DNA of 32,372 bases from Gemmatimonadota bacterium (GCA_026387935.1 JAPLKU010000017.1:1-32372), one strand, 5' to 3'. Counted from the stretch's first letter, positions 5,168-14,051 are shown. Program-made: numbers and translations. Notes: generated by a model from the letters alone, not told the origin.

Positions 5168-7690
5168 ATGCCCACAACAATAAAATCCCCCACCGGCAGC
5201 GCCCTACCTGGCGCGACCGAAGATCTCGCGCGCTTTGAAGACGTCGGGTTCCTGACCTGCATGACCCTCACCTTGATGGGGAACTACTCCCAGACGGGTC
5301 ACTTCGGCGGTCCGCTCGCGTACACGCCATACAACGTCGCCACACACCTCGCCGGCCCCGAGCGCGGTGGCCTCCGATTCGATTATCGGCGCCCGAAGCA
5401 TCCGTACAGCGACAAGTTCCTCCTCGCCGGCGGGCACTGCATCAACACCTGCTACAGCCTCTGGATGCTGATGGGCGAGGCGATGGCGCGGAAACACACT
5501 GCCACTGGCGACCAGCGCTACGCGGTTGATCCGACAATCGGCATGTTCGGCATTGACGCGCTTGGCTTTCGGCGCGGCGCGGGAGCACTGGCCACGATGC
5601 TCAAGGACAACGGGCTCGACAGCGATCCACTCTTCACGCAGTCGAAGATCCGTGGCATCCGTTCTCTCGCCGGCCACGCGGAGAGCACCGACCTCACGAA
5701 TGACGTAAATGGCGGGCCGTCAGGAATCGGCATCGCGACCGCGGCCGGCAAGGCGGCATTCTGGGATATCATTGGCGCGCCTATCGACGGCGGCCCGAAG
5801 GTGATCGCCTTTGAAGGCGAGTTTGCGATGACCGAAGGCCACGCACAAGAGCTCAAGACCCAGGCGCTCGCGCTCAAGGTCGGGAAGCGGCTGCGGGTGA
5901 TGATCTCCGAGAACAATGCCGGCATCGATGATTCACTCATCGGCGGCGTGATCGACCAGAAGTACGCCGACGTCTACGACCTCGCCGAGCAGTGGCGCTG
6001 CTACGGGTGGCACGTGCTCAACGTCGGCGACGGCAATGACTACGGGCAGGTGTTGGACGTCCTCTCAGCGATGGAACGGATGGACGCTGCCGATCGCCGT
6101 CCGCTCGTAGCCATCGGCAAAACGACGAAGGGCTACTGGCCCGCCGCAGTCGGCGGAAAGATCTCTGCCGATCGCGAACAGATCGTGAACTACAAGTCGC
6201 ATCCGTACGGCTTCAAGATGAACTCGGAGTATTTCGTCTCGCTCGCAGAGACGTTCGAGAAGCGGTACGGCGTCACCTTTGCCGGCATTCGTGACGGCGC
6301 AACCAAGACCGAGCGTGACCGGCTCGTGCAGTTCAAGACCAACATCGACGTCGTGATGTCCGTGCTCCACAGCACCGGAACCGGCGAATGGCTCGCCGAG
6401 CGCCTGGTCGGCATCGCCGACACGCTCACTGAGCCCAAAGTGCGCATCGCGATCAACACCGATCCCTTCCAGGACGAGCGGCTCCGGGTGGCAAAGCTTC
6501 CGCTCGAACCGCAGAAGGTGACCGTCACGAATGCCGCATCTGGCGCGACGAAGAACGTCTCGATCGCGCTCTTCAAGAAGCCCGGCGAAATGGCCGGCGC
6601 GCGGCGCTGCATTTCCGAAATCGTGAAATGGCTGAACTACGTCACCGACAATCGGATGCTGACGCTCGCCGCCGATCTCTCGGAATCCATCAATCTCGAG
6701 CACGGCAGTCTCTGGGGTCACTACGATCCAGAAACCAATCCGCACGCCACCCGCATCAAGGCGGCCATTCAGGAAGCCGGCAACGTCAGCACGGCGATCG
6801 GCATGGTGTCGCAGAGCGCCTCGCTGGATCCGGAGAAGTTTGCCGGCGTCTGGGCGATCAGCGGCACCTACGGCGCGTTCACGCCGCTCATGTACACGCC
6901 GGCGCGAATCTGGAGTCAGCAGAATCAGGACAGCCGCTTCCGCATGGGCGTGCTGCATATCCTCGTTGGCCACTCGGGCCCTGAAACTGCCGCCGACGGC
7001 CGCAGCCACTTCGGCATTTTTGCGCCCCAGGTATGGAAGCTCTTCCCACGCAACCAGACGATTCATCTCAACTTCTGGGACTACAACGACGTTGCGCCGG
7101 GCTACTTCGCCGCCGCGGAAATCGCCGCGCGCAATCCGAAGGTCGGCATCATCACCCTCGAGGTTGCGCGCCCCGACTTCCCTGTCGCCGACCGCACCAC
7201 GTTCGCCGACACTGACATTCGTGCGGCCGCGAAAGGGTTCTACATCATTCGCGATTTCGCACCCGGCAAGCCGCGCCATGGCTACGTCATCGCACATGGC
7301 TCGAGCGCCACGTTCAACGTGGTGAGTGCGTTGCCCAAGCTCGAGGCCGCTGGCATCAACATTCGCGTCATTGCGGCCATCAGCGAAGAACTCTTCGATC
7401 ACCAGAGCGCGGCGTATCGCGACTCAGTGCTGCCACCCGACGCGCTCGCCGACCTCATGGTCGTCTGCACCGGGACGCGCCGCGTGTGGCCCGTCAAAAA
7501 CGTCGGCCCGCTCACCGACGAGTATTCGATGACGTCAGACTGGGATCACCAGTGGCTCACCGGCGGAAATGAATCCGACGTGGTCGCCGAGGCGCACCTC
7601 GACGTCGCCTCGATCGTGAGCGGCATCCAGCGCTTCGCGTCGGACCGGCCGCAACGCATCAGCCGCCAACAGGCAATGCTCAAGCCGTAA
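5168..7690 (+). CDS. Transketolase-family thiamine-diphosphate enzyme (840 aa)
   Basis: The protein follows the transketolase plan: an N-terminal TPP-binding domain (GHFGGPLAY, then SDKFLLAGGHC), a central pyrimidine-binding domain (about 460-690) and a C-terminal domain with the typical ELFDHQSAAYRDSVLP segment. At the Mg/TPP site, where transketolases have GDG, it has E216-G-E, followed by EGH and later ISENNAGID. Asp to Glu at the metal ligand suggests an adapted or divergent site. At 840 aa it is much longer than usual transketolases (about 620-680), nearer to homodimeric pyruvate dehydrogenase E1, yet the C-terminus reads as transketolase. Substrate is therefore unsettled: pentose-phosphate transfer, or a divergent E1 serving the E2/E3 encoded upstream. 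It starts 107 nt after the Rieske cluster and may be transcribed separately. I chose ATG 5168; no Shine-Dalgarno is obvious. Confidence 0.85.
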   Translation: MPTTIKSPTGSALPGATEDLARFEDVGFLTCMTLTLMGNYSQTGHFGGPLAYTPYNVATHLAGPERGGLRFDYRRPKHPYSDKFLLAGGHCINTCYSLWMLMGEAMARKHTATGDQRYAVDPTIGMFGIDALGFRRGAGALATMLKDNGLDSDPLFTQSKIRGIRSLAGHAESTDLTNDVNGGPSGIGIATAAGKAAFWDIIGAPIDGGPKVIAFEGEFAMTEGHAQELKTQALALKVGKRLRVMISENNAGIDDSLIGGVIDQKYADVYDLAEQWRCYGWHVLNVGDGNDYGQVLDVLSAMERMDAADRRPLVAIGKTTKGYWPAAVGGKISADREQIVNYKSHPYGFKMNSEYFVSLAETFEKRYGVTFAGIRDGATKTERDRLVQFKTNIDVVMSVLHSTGTGEWLAERLVGIADTLTEPKVRIAINTDPFQDERLRVAKLPLEPQKVTVTNAASGATKNVSIALFKKPGEMAGARRCISEIVKWLNYVTDNRMLTLAADLSESINLEHGSLWGHYDPETNPHATRIKAAIQEAGNVSTAIGMVSQSASLDPEKFAGVWAISGTYGAFTPLMYTPARIWSQQNQDSRFRMGVLHILVGHSGPETAADGRSHFGIFAPQVWKLFPRNQTIHLNFWDYNDVAPGYFAAAEIAARNPKVGIITLEVARPDFPVADRTTFADTDIRAAAKGFYIIRDFAPGKPRHGYVIAHGSSATFNVVSALPKLEAAGINIRVIAAISEELFDHQSAAYRDSVLPPDALADLMVVCTGTRRVWPVKNVGPLTDEYSMTSDWDHQWLTGGNESDVVAEAHLDVASIVSGIQRFASDRPQRISRQQAMLKP

Positions 7691-7705
7691 CTGCGGTAGA
7701 AAGCA

Positions 7706-7742
7706 ACGGCGCGCTCCGGACCAATCGTCCGGAGCGCGCCGT
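7706..7742. terminator. Perfect 16-bp hairpin between convergent genes
   Basis: Arms 7706-7721 and 7727-7742 pair perfectly around the 5-base loop CAATC. It lies between the transketolase-family gene (+) and the LVIVD gene (-), so it probably ends transcription from both sides. Neither side has a long U-tract. Confidence 0.75.
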
Positions 7743-7774
7743 CACTGCGTCACGACTTGTCGCTTGCTCGTGCG

Positions 7775-9787
7775 TTACGGAATAACTGGCGACACGCAGG
7801 TCACCTTCGAGAGATCGGCGATCGCCTTCGCCACCAGCTGCACGCGTCCCTTGTCAGACGCACCGGCTACGTCGCCGGTGACCGACGTGCCGATCGTCGC
7901 GAGCGCGGCGTTCCGTCCGCCACATCCGCCGCGCTCCGCCGACATAAGGTCGTTCCGGATCGCCGCAATACGGCTCGCCGAAAGCCCGCTATTCCGCTCG
8001 AGCTGGTCCAGATACGCCCGCGCCAGCGGGAGACTTGGCGGCCACACCGTGTGCGGCTGCTCCTGAGAGTTGAACTGCTCGTAGCGCACCGTCTTCGCTG
8101 CGTCGATTTCGTTCTGCGAGAGGTACTGACTCGGCGTCAGCTCGTGCACGTCGAGTCCGCGCGCCTCATCCGACGAAACAATCACGCCGTTGTACCAGTA
8201 CGTGGACCAGTAGCCGCCACCCGGCCCGCGATCGAAGAAGCCAATCTCGATCGGCTTCGCCGGATCGGTCCAGTCGAATACGGTCGCGCCGCCCATGTAG
8301 AAGGCCTGCACCATCACATCGCGACCCGGAATCGGAATGAGCGAGCCGTTATGCGCCGTGCAGATCTCTTCGTTCGTCTGCGGAGCCGGCATCTTGTAAT
8401 AGCTCTTGAACTTCAGCTCGCCATCTTCGACAGTGAAGATCGCGTTGCCGCCCCATTCCATCTTGTCGGTCGCGCGGCACCGCGGTGCGCCACCGCCGCC
8501 CCACTCGTCGGAGAAGAGCAGCTTCGATCCGTCGTTGCTGAACGTGGCCGAATGCCAGAAGGACATGTTGGAGTCAGCGACGGACTTGAGGCGCTTCGGG
8601 TTTTTTGGGTCACGAATATCGAAGAGCAATCCGTAGCCGGCGCAGGCCCCACCGGCGTAGCCAACCGCAGGATATGCCGTGATGTCGTGGCAACCGCTCT
8701 GACCGACGCCACCACCGCCACCGCCGCCGCCACCGCCGCCGCCACCCGCGCGGCCGCCACCCGCACGGCCGCCAGCCGGAGGAGCACCAGCTGTAGCACC
8801 GGTTGCAGCACCAGCTGCAGCACCGGCGCCGCCAGCAGCGCCACCTGCGCCGGCAACCGCGCCCGGAGGCGGAGCGCCACGACCACCGCCACGGCCACCG
8901 CGCGCGCCCGTATCAGACGGCGGCGGTGCGTGAACCGTGCGACCGGCGAGATCAGCGAGAAGGTGCGGTGAGTTCACCACTGCCGCACGCTCGGGGTTCT
9001 TGAGTGGCACCTTGATGATTTCGATACGGAACCGCGCGCTGCTCGAGTCACCGGCCGGCGCGTCCTGACAGTTCGCAAGTTCCTTTGACGAACGCACCGC
9101 CGAATAACCCGAGACGTAGACGTAGATGTTGTCCTTGTCGCCCGGATCCTGCACGAGCGAATTCGTGTGCGAACCGCGGCACGTCTGCACGTTGGTAATG
9201 AGTCGCGGACTCGCCTTGTTCGAGATGTCGAACACGCGAACACCACGGAACCGGTCCATGCTCACCGAGTCGGTGATCGGCGTCGTACCGCAGTCATTGC
9301 GCGCGCCCTGCGATTCGCCGGAGATGAAGAGCAGGTTGCCGTACACCGTCGGGTCGCCCTGGCTCGTCGGGCAGAGATATGCCGACACGAGTTTGGGTGA
9401 GCGCGGGTTGGACATCTCCCAGATCGCGAAGCCGCGATAGTTGCCCTGAATCGCGTAGGTGCCCGAGAACGCGAGGTCAGAACCTGTCGCGCCGCGGCCT
9501 GTGAATGCCGGCGGTGCCGGCGAGTTCGACAACAGCTTCATGTTGAATGCCGCTTCGCCGGCCTCGCTGGCAGCGGCGCCCGGCTTGAGGCCAATGCGCG
9601 GATCCGGATTCGGCGCCTTGGCGGTTTCCGGATACTTCATCAGCGGCGAATTCGAGAGCGAAATGTCGCCGGAGACGGTTCGGCCGTCAGCCGGACGCGG
9701 CGGGCCGCCGGGCGTGAGCCCGCGCGAGCAGGCGGCGGCGACAACGAGAAGCACTGCAAAAACAAACGCGAGTCTGGAAGTACGCAT
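7775..9787 (-). CDS. LVIVD-type beta-propeller lipoprotein with glycine-rich insert
   Basis: A 670-aa exported lipoprotein: Arg-containing n-region, hydrophobic core and lipobox VVAAAC with lipidation Cys20. The body has repeated short blade motifs such as YRGFAIWEMSNPRSPKLV, FRGVRVFDISNKASPRLI and YGLLFDIRDPKNPKRL, the LVIVD/choice-of-anchor propeller pattern. Between blades, about residues 290-370 form a Gly/Ala/Pro-rich low-complexity stretch with a run of about a dozen glycines (about 8700-8900), then the fold resumes at CHDITAYPAVGYAGG. Cysteines in the propeller suggest envelope disulfides. It lies 67 nt downstream of a DUF305 lipoprotein on the same strand; DUF305 and LVIVD proteins are often neighbours (known from memory). 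Function is unknown; surface binding or metal handling is a guess. Confidence 0.85.
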   Translation of the reverse strand: MRTSRLAFVFAVLLVVAAACSRGLTPGGPPRPADGRTVSGDISLSNSPLMKYPETAKAPNPDPRIGLKPGAAASEAGEAAFNMKLLSNSPAPPAFTGRGATGSDLAFSGTYAIQGNYRGFAIWEMSNPRSPKLVSAYLCPTSQGDPTVYGNLLFISGESQGARNDCGTTPITDSVSMDRFRGVRVFDISNKASPRLITNVQTCRGSHTNSLVQDPGDKDNIYVYVSGYSAVRSSKELANCQDAPAGDSSSARFRIEIIKVPLKNPERAAVVNSPHLLADLAGRTVHAPPPSDTGARGGRGGGRGAPPPGAVAGAGGAAGGAGAAAGAATGATAGAPPAGGRAGGGRAGGGGGGGGGGGGGVGQSGCHDITAYPAVGYAGGACAGYGLLFDIRDPKNPKRLKSVADSNMSFWHSATFSNDGSKLLFSDEWGGGGAPRCRATDKMEWGGNAIFTVEDGELKFKSYYKMPAPQTNEEICTAHNGSLIPIPGRDVMVQAFYMGGATVFDWTDPAKPIEIGFFDRGPGGGYWSTYWYNGVIVSSDEARGLDVHELTPSQYLSQNEIDAAKTVRYEQFNSQEQPHTVWPPSLPLARAYLDQLERNSGLSASRIAAIRNDLMSAERGGCGGRNAALATIGTSVTGDVAGASDKGRVQLVAKAIADLSKVTCVSPVIP

Positions 9788-9820
9788 CGTGGGGAGGACC
9801 TCTGAGGTTTGAAAACCGTT

Positions 9821-9868
9821 CTACCGACTACCGTCTGCCATCTACCGTCTGTTCCTACGGTACCGTCT
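9821..9868. repeat. Short CTACCGTCTG direct repeats
   Basis: Two exact copies of CTACCGTCTG (9828-9837 and 9842-9851, 14-nt period) are flanked by partial copies CTACCG at 9821 and TACCGTCT at 9861. They span the DUF305 stop codon (9855-9857) and the gap before the LVIVD gene. Confidence 0.6.
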
Positions 9869-10511
9869 CCAGCATCCTGAGCATCAAACTGATCTCGGCC
9901 GACTGATCCGAGACCACATCGTTGGCAAACCTGAATACGGTCTCGTCGTGACCAGCGTTGCCGTGGCTGAATAAGGTGGTCACCATTTCGATCGCGCCGC
10001 GGTGATGGCGAATCATGCCGTTGAGAAAGAGCCGGTCGAACGCCACACCACGCGCCTTTTCCAGCGCGGCCATCTCCTCGTCGCTCAGCATGCCCGGCAT
10101 CATCTCTTCGTGGACCATGCCGCCCATCTTCATCACGTGGCGGGTGGCTGTGGAGTCGGGGACTGCCTGCGCCCGCTCGCCCAGCCAGCGGCGCATCATA
10201 TGTATCTCATCGCGCTGCGCGACCACGATGCGTTCGCAGAGGCGCTGGACATCGGCGCGGGCGCCATGTGAAGGCGCCCAGCCCGCCATCTGCACCGCCT
10301 GAGCATGGTGCGGAATCATCCCCTGCATGAAGTCGACGTCAGCGGGCGCAAACGCCCGCGCCGCACTGTCGGCCGTCGCCAGCGCGATGGTCATCGCCGC
10401 CGAGCCATTTCCCACCACCCCGACGCCGGAAGCGAGAACGATGGGCTTGGTCTGCGGCGCCGAATGGCAGGCCGCAGCAACTATGAGTACCGCAATCCAG
10501 AGATGCCGCAT
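9855..10511 (-). CDS. DUF305 lipoprotein, His/Met-rich
   Basis: A 218-aa protein with lipoprotein signal ending VAAAC (Cys15). It is a DUF305 (ferritin-like four-helix) domain with the paired family motifs FMQGMIPHHAQAV (H68/H69) and LNGMIRHHRGAIEM (H169/H170). Additional potential metal ligands are H104 in EIHMM and a Met/His-rich stretch at 125-141 (HVMKMGGMVHEEMMPGM). Such residues suit copper or other soft-metal binding in the envelope, but the family's role is not settled. It is the first gene of a minus-strand pair with the LVIVD lipoprotein and is divergent from lipB (77 nt apart). The start is preceded by AGGA 4 nt upstream and by a TAGTTT -10-like element ending 8 nt before ATG. Confidence 0.9.
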   Translation of the reverse strand: MRHLWIAVLIVAAACHSAPQTKPIVLASGVGVVGNGSAAMTIALATADSAARAFAPADVDFMQGMIPHHAQAVQMAGWAPSHGARADVQRLCERIVVAQRDEIHMMRRWLGERAQAVPDSTATRHVMKMGGMVHEEMMPGMLSDEEMAALEKARGVAFDRLFLNGMIRHHRGAIEMVTTLFSHGNAGHDETVFRFANDVVSDQSAEISLMLRMLETVP

Positions 10512-10576
10512 GATTCCTAAAACTACCGCGCCAACCGGACGGCGGCGACTGAGCCGAGAACCTCCGGCCGGAAGAA

Positions 10577-10582
10577 TAGATT
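10577..10582 (+). promoter_or_regulatory. -10 element TAGATT of lipB, probably leaderless
   Basis: TAGATT ends 6 nt before ATG 10589, so a transcript starting at the usual distance would begin at or next to the start codon. No Shine-Dalgarno and no good -35 box are seen. It matches the arrangement before the helicase gene at 15082. Confidence 0.45.
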
Positions 10583-10588
10583 TAGACC

Positions 10589-11335
10589 ATGTCGTCGACC
10601 CACCGCCACCTGCTCGTCGCCTCGCTCGGGACCGTTGGGTATACCGATGCGCTGGAACTGCAGCGCGCGGCCGCGCGCGCGCGGCTCGACGGGCGGCTAG
10701 ACCAGGACCTCCTGATCCTCGTTGAGCATCCGCCGGTCGTCACAACCGGGCGGAGCACCAAGGACGGACACCTGCTGCTCAGTGCAGCGAATCTCGCGGC
10801 GCGCGGCATCGAACTCTTTGACGTCGAGCGTGGCGGCGATGTCACGTTCCACGGCCCGGGTCAACTCGTCGGCTATCCGATCATCGACCTCAAGCGGCAC
10901 AAGGAAGATTTGCACTGGTACCTCCGGCAGGTGGAACAGCTGCTCATCGACGCGCTCGCGGCAATCGGAATCGTCGCCAACCAGAATATTGGCAAAACTG
11001 GGGTATGGACGAACGACCGGAAGATCGCGTCCATCGGCGTGCACGCCCGCCAGTGGGTCACGTGGCACGGGTTTGCTCTCAACGTGACGACGGACCTCTC
11101 GTATTTCGACGTCATGGTGCCCTGCGGCATCACTGATGTCGTGATGACAAGCGTCGCACGCGAACTCCTCGAACAGAACATCTCCACCTGCTTTGCCCCG
11201 TCGGCATCGTTGTTCGACGACGTCCGCACCGCTGTCATCGCGGCCACCGCCGCACGTTTCGGCCTCTCGGCGGTCGCGATTGACGCCGATGCGCTCCGAA
11301 CGACGCTGGCGGCGCCAAGCGTACCGTCGCCGTGA
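10589..11335 (+). CDS. lipB: Octanoyltransferase LipB
   Basis: Transfers octanoyl from acyl carrier protein to the lipoyl-domain lysine of E2 and GcvH, the first step of endogenous lipoate attachment. The 248-aa protein has the family signatures LVEHPPVVTTGRS, RGGDVTFHGPGQLVGYPI and RKIASIGVHARQWVTWHGFALN. The catalytic dyad is visible as Lys145 (RKIASIG) and Cys179 (VPCGI). Length is within the family range. The gene shares GTGA with the next one (4-nt overlap), so the two are translationally coupled. Its presence 8 kb from E2-E3 fits the same pathway, though not the same transcript. ATG 10589 is preceded by a -10-like element at a leaderless distance. Confidence 0.97.
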   Translation: MSSTHRHLLVASLGTVGYTDALELQRAAARARLDGRLDQDLLILVEHPPVVTTGRSTKDGHLLLSAANLAARGIELFDVERGGDVTFHGPGQLVGYPIIDLKRHKEDLHWYLRQVEQLLIDALAAIGIVANQNIGKTGVWTNDRKIASIGVHARQWVTWHGFALNVTTDLSYFDVMVPCGITDVVMTSVARELLEQNISTCFAPSASLFDDVRTAVIAATAARFGLSAVAIDADALRTTLAAPSVPSP

Positions 11336-12486
11336 CAATCCGAACGCTGGCACGCTCGGTCGCGGCGGGTGTGTTGGCGCTGAGTTCCGCATGCGGCGGC
11401 ACGACGCCAATCCCGGAACCAATCGTCGCGACAATCCCTGCACCACTACCCCGCGCCGACCGGCCGCGCTCCTATGCGTCGCTGGACTCCGGCTCCGGAC
11501 GCGTGACCGTATTCCTCGCCACCACCCGACGGTTCGTCTCCAGCGATCGCCCGGCCAACCGCTTCACCGGCGACGACGCCGACTCACTTCAGTTCGCCGT
11601 CGTCGGAGTAAATGTGCCCGGCTATCGCGCGCGTGGCACCGGTGAGTTGCCACGCACGTCGTCGATCTATTCAGCCTTCGGCGCGCCTCCCGATCCTCAG
11701 CGTGCGTTCTTCGTCACGAATGTGGTCACGACAGACTCCGCGCGCTTTGTGCAGCGCCTCGCTGGCGATATTGCCGCCACGCGATCGCGGAACGTGCTTG
11801 TCTTCGTGCACGGCTTCAACGTGTCGTTCGAAGACGCCGCCGTTCGCGCCGCACAGATCGCCGCCGACATGAACTTCGACGGCAGCGTTGTCGTCTTCAG
11901 CTGGCCCTCCGCGGCATCAGTGACGAGCTATGTGCGCGATCTCCAGACCGCGCGCAACGCCGGCTATCATCTGCTCCGCCTCGTGCGCAACATCGTGCCG
12001 GCGGCGCAGCCTGACCATGTTCACCTGCTCGGGCACTCGATGGGCTCCGAGGTCATCGGCAAAGCCGCCGCGCTCGTCACGCCCGCCGACTCGGCGGCAA
12101 AGTTCGCGCAGGTGGTACTCGCCGCACCCGACATCGACGCGAGAGTCTTCCGGCGCGAACTATTGCCCGTCCTCGTGGCGCACTCGCTCCGCGTGACGCT
12201 CTATGCGTCGAGCGACGACGACGCCCTGCGCGCATCGCGCTCGGTCAACGGAGTCTGGCGTTTAGGCTTAGGTGGCGATTCACTTACGGTAGTGCGCGGC
12301 ATGGACACGATCGATGCCACACGCATCCGCGCCGACGCGCTCGGCCACACGCTCTTCGGAAACTCGATTTTCCTCGCTGATCTCGCGGCGCTCATAGGTG
12401 ACGGCCGGTCGCCCGAGGAGCGCCGACTCCTTTCGGTTCAGCGCGGCAATCTCACCTTCTGGCGGTTTCGCGGGGACGCGCGATAA
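11332..12486 (+). CDS. DUF900-type alpha/beta hydrolase lipoprotein
   Basis: A 384-aa protein starting with GTG inside the lipB stop (GTGA). The signal peptide ends LALSSAC (Cys21), indicating an envelope lipoprotein. The domain has VFLATTR near the start, the oxyanion-loop NVLVFVHGFN (about 154-163), the WPS strand (about 191-193) and the nucleophile elbow GHSMG with Ser236, all as in DUF900/esterase-lipase proteins. Candidate Asp and His of the triad are in APDIDAR and DALGHTLFGNS. Substrate is unknown; lipid or ester hydrolysis in the envelope is likely. Coupling to lipB is curious since LipB is cytoplasmic; no functional link is evident. It faces the GT39 gene tail to tail with a 17-nt gap and no clear terminator. 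Confidence 0.87.
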   Translation: MTIRTLARSVAAGVLALSSACGGTTPIPEPIVATIPAPLPRADRPRSYASLDSGSGRVTVFLATTRRFVSSDRPANRFTGDDADSLQFAVVGVNVPGYRARGTGELPRTSSIYSAFGAPPDPQRAFFVTNVVTTDSARFVQRLAGDIAATRSRNVLVFVHGFNVSFEDAAVRAAQIAADMNFDGSVVVFSWPSAASVTSYVRDLQTARNAGYHLLRLVRNIVPAAQPDHVHLLGHSMGSEVIGKAAALVTPADSAAKFAQVVLAAPDIDARVFRRELLPVLVAHSLRVTLYASSDDDALRASRSVNGVWRLGLGGDSLTVVRGMDTIDATRIRADALGHTLFGNSIFLADLAALIGDGRSPEERRLLSVQRGNLTFWRFRGDAR

Positions 12487-12503
12487 AGGCGGTTGCTGCC
12501 GGA

Positions 12504-14042
12504 CTACCGCGGCTGGTCGGTCGGGTAGAGCGCCTTGAAGTTCTTCGCCCGATACACATCGAGCATCATCACCATTTGCCGACCGCGGTACACACCGAAC
12601 CGCGTGATCGGATCAATGCGTTCGAAGTAGGGTGCGAAGCGTTCGAGCACATCGTCATTCTCGCGCACTTTCTTCACGATGATCGCGTCCTGGCCGAGGA
12701 AGGCGCTGTCGGAGTGTGTGTAGAAGAAATGATGCGGATCGGCGCAGAGGCAGAGCACGGGCATCTCTGGCCCCATCGCGACTGAGGCCTTGCCCGCCTG
12801 AATCCAGCTCGTGGCCGCGATGAAGCCAACGTTCGGAACGTAGCCGAGCGATTCGAGCGTCGGTCGCAGCATCCGCCAGGTTACGAGGTCGCCCGTCGGA
12901 TCGCCGCGCTCAAACGCTTTCGGCGCCACCCGCGCCATCCAACCCGTGGCTGCGTGCGTGGTGAGCACCAGAATCAGAACGCCGTACCCGCTGACACTCC
13001 ATCGCAGCCAACGCCTCGCACCGGCGTCCGCGCGCGCGAGCCGTTCAGCCACACCGGCGCCGAGCACCGGGAACACAAAGAGCCACCCCGGCGCCTGCCA
13101 GTGCGGGAGCCCGACATCGCCGCGCAACGCAATGAGCGTGAACACGACTATCGGTCCGGCGGCAATCGAGAGCAGAAACCAGCGCCGCTCGTCACTCGGG
13201 CCGGCCCGAAACGTGCGCCACACCGAGGCCGCGAGTGGGATGAAAATCCACGGCAGCACCCACGCCATCTGGCCACCGATGTTGGCGAGCAGCGTTTCAA
13301 GATGAATCCCCGTCCCCGGCGTCGCGCGCGTGCTCTGGAATGCGAATGACGCCCAGTGGTGCTGCGCATTCCAGACCACGACGGGCGTGAAGCAGGCGAG
13401 CGCGACCAACGCGCCGACGTACGGCCCCGGTGTCGCAAGCCACTTCCGGTAGCGCGGCGTCGTGACCAGAAATCCAAACGTTCCGGCGAGCACAAACACG
13501 CCGTGATACTTGGAGAGCATCGCGAGCCCGGTGAGCAATCCGGCCACGAGCCACGTCGCGAATGGATTACGCGCGTCGTCGCCGAACAGCAGCGCGGAAA
13601 TCTGGTCGACCGCCGCAGTGGTCAGGAGCATCAGCGGGCCGTCTGGTAACACCCATCCGCCGGTGCTGAGACTGAACACCGCCGACACGTTCAGGAGCAG
13701 CGCGCCGATCAGCCCGGCCTGTTCGTTGAACAGTCGCCGGCCGATCGTGAAGGTGAACCAGGTCGTGCCGGCAAAGCACAGCACGAACGGCAGGCGCACA
13801 ACCGCTGACGATTCGCTATGGGCGAGCTTCGCGAAGATTCCTGCAATCCAGAAGTGGAGCGGAGGATGGTCGAAGTACGAGAGCGAGAGCTGCCGAGCCA
13901 CCGCGACGGCGTATGACTCGTCTACGCCAAGCCCGACTGTAGCCGCGAGCAGGAATCGGACTACCGCACCGATGGCGATGATGGCCAGCACCGAACCTGC
14001 GGCGTCGGTTCGTCGAATAGAAAACGAGGTGCCGTTGATCAC
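12504..14042 (-). CDS. GT39/ArnT-like membrane glycosyltransferase
   Basis: A 512-aa polytopic membrane protein of the GT-C fold (dolichyl-phosphate-mannose mannosyltransferase/ArnT-like). Helix 1 (about 17-37) is followed by the periplasmic-loop motif GVDESY with the expected catalytic acidic pair D41-E42, then YFDHPPLHFW (D58-H59) typical of PMT_2 proteins. About ten hydrophobic segments follow, and a soluble C-terminal domain of about 130 residues ends the protein. Such enzymes use polyprenyl-phosphate sugars to modify lipid A, glycans or proteins at the outer face of the inner membrane. The acceptor cannot be read here. ATG 14042 lies 9 nt after the stop of the plug-domain gene, so the two are likely co-transcribed. 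Confidence 0.88.
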   Translation of the reverse strand: MINGTSFSIRRTDAAGSVLAIIAIGAVVRFLLAATVGLGVDESYAVAVARQLSLSYFDHPPLHFWIAGIFAKLAHSESSAVVRLPFVLCFAGTTWFTFTIGRRLFNEQAGLIGALLLNVSAVFSLSTGGWVLPDGPLMLLTTAAVDQISALLFGDDARNPFATWLVAGLLTGLAMLSKYHGVFVLAGTFGFLVTTPRYRKWLATPGPYVGALVALACFTPVVVWNAQHHWASFAFQSTRATPGTGIHLETLLANIGGQMAWVLPWIFIPLAASVWRTFRAGPSDERRWFLLSIAAGPIVVFTLIALRGDVGLPHWQAPGWLFVFPVLGAGVAERLARADAGARRWLRWSVSGYGVLILVLTTHAATGWMARVAPKAFERGDPTGDLVTWRMLRPTLESLGYVPNVGFIAATSWIQAGKASVAMGPEMPVLCLCADPHHFFYTHSDSAFLGQDAIIVKKVRENDDVLERFAPYFERIDPITRFGVYRGRQMVMMLDVYRAKNFKALYPTDQPR

Positions 14043-14051
14043 TCCGTCAGC

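Noticed and set aside
6065-7402. 445-aa minus-strand open frame opposite the transketolase-like gene
   Set aside because: It mirrors the codon pattern of the plus-strand gene, has no recognisable domain and is rich in Arg/Val/Glu as expected for antisense of a GC-rich gene.
8690-8840. Repetitive CCGCCGCCACC-like tract taken as a possible CRISPR or satellite
   Set aside because: It is the Gly/Ala-rich coding part of the LVIVD protein, with irregular units and no spacers.
9855-12486. Possible functional unit of DUF305, lipB and the hydrolase
   Set aside because: DUF305 is on the opposite strand and diverges from lipB. Only lipB and the hydrolase share a transcript.
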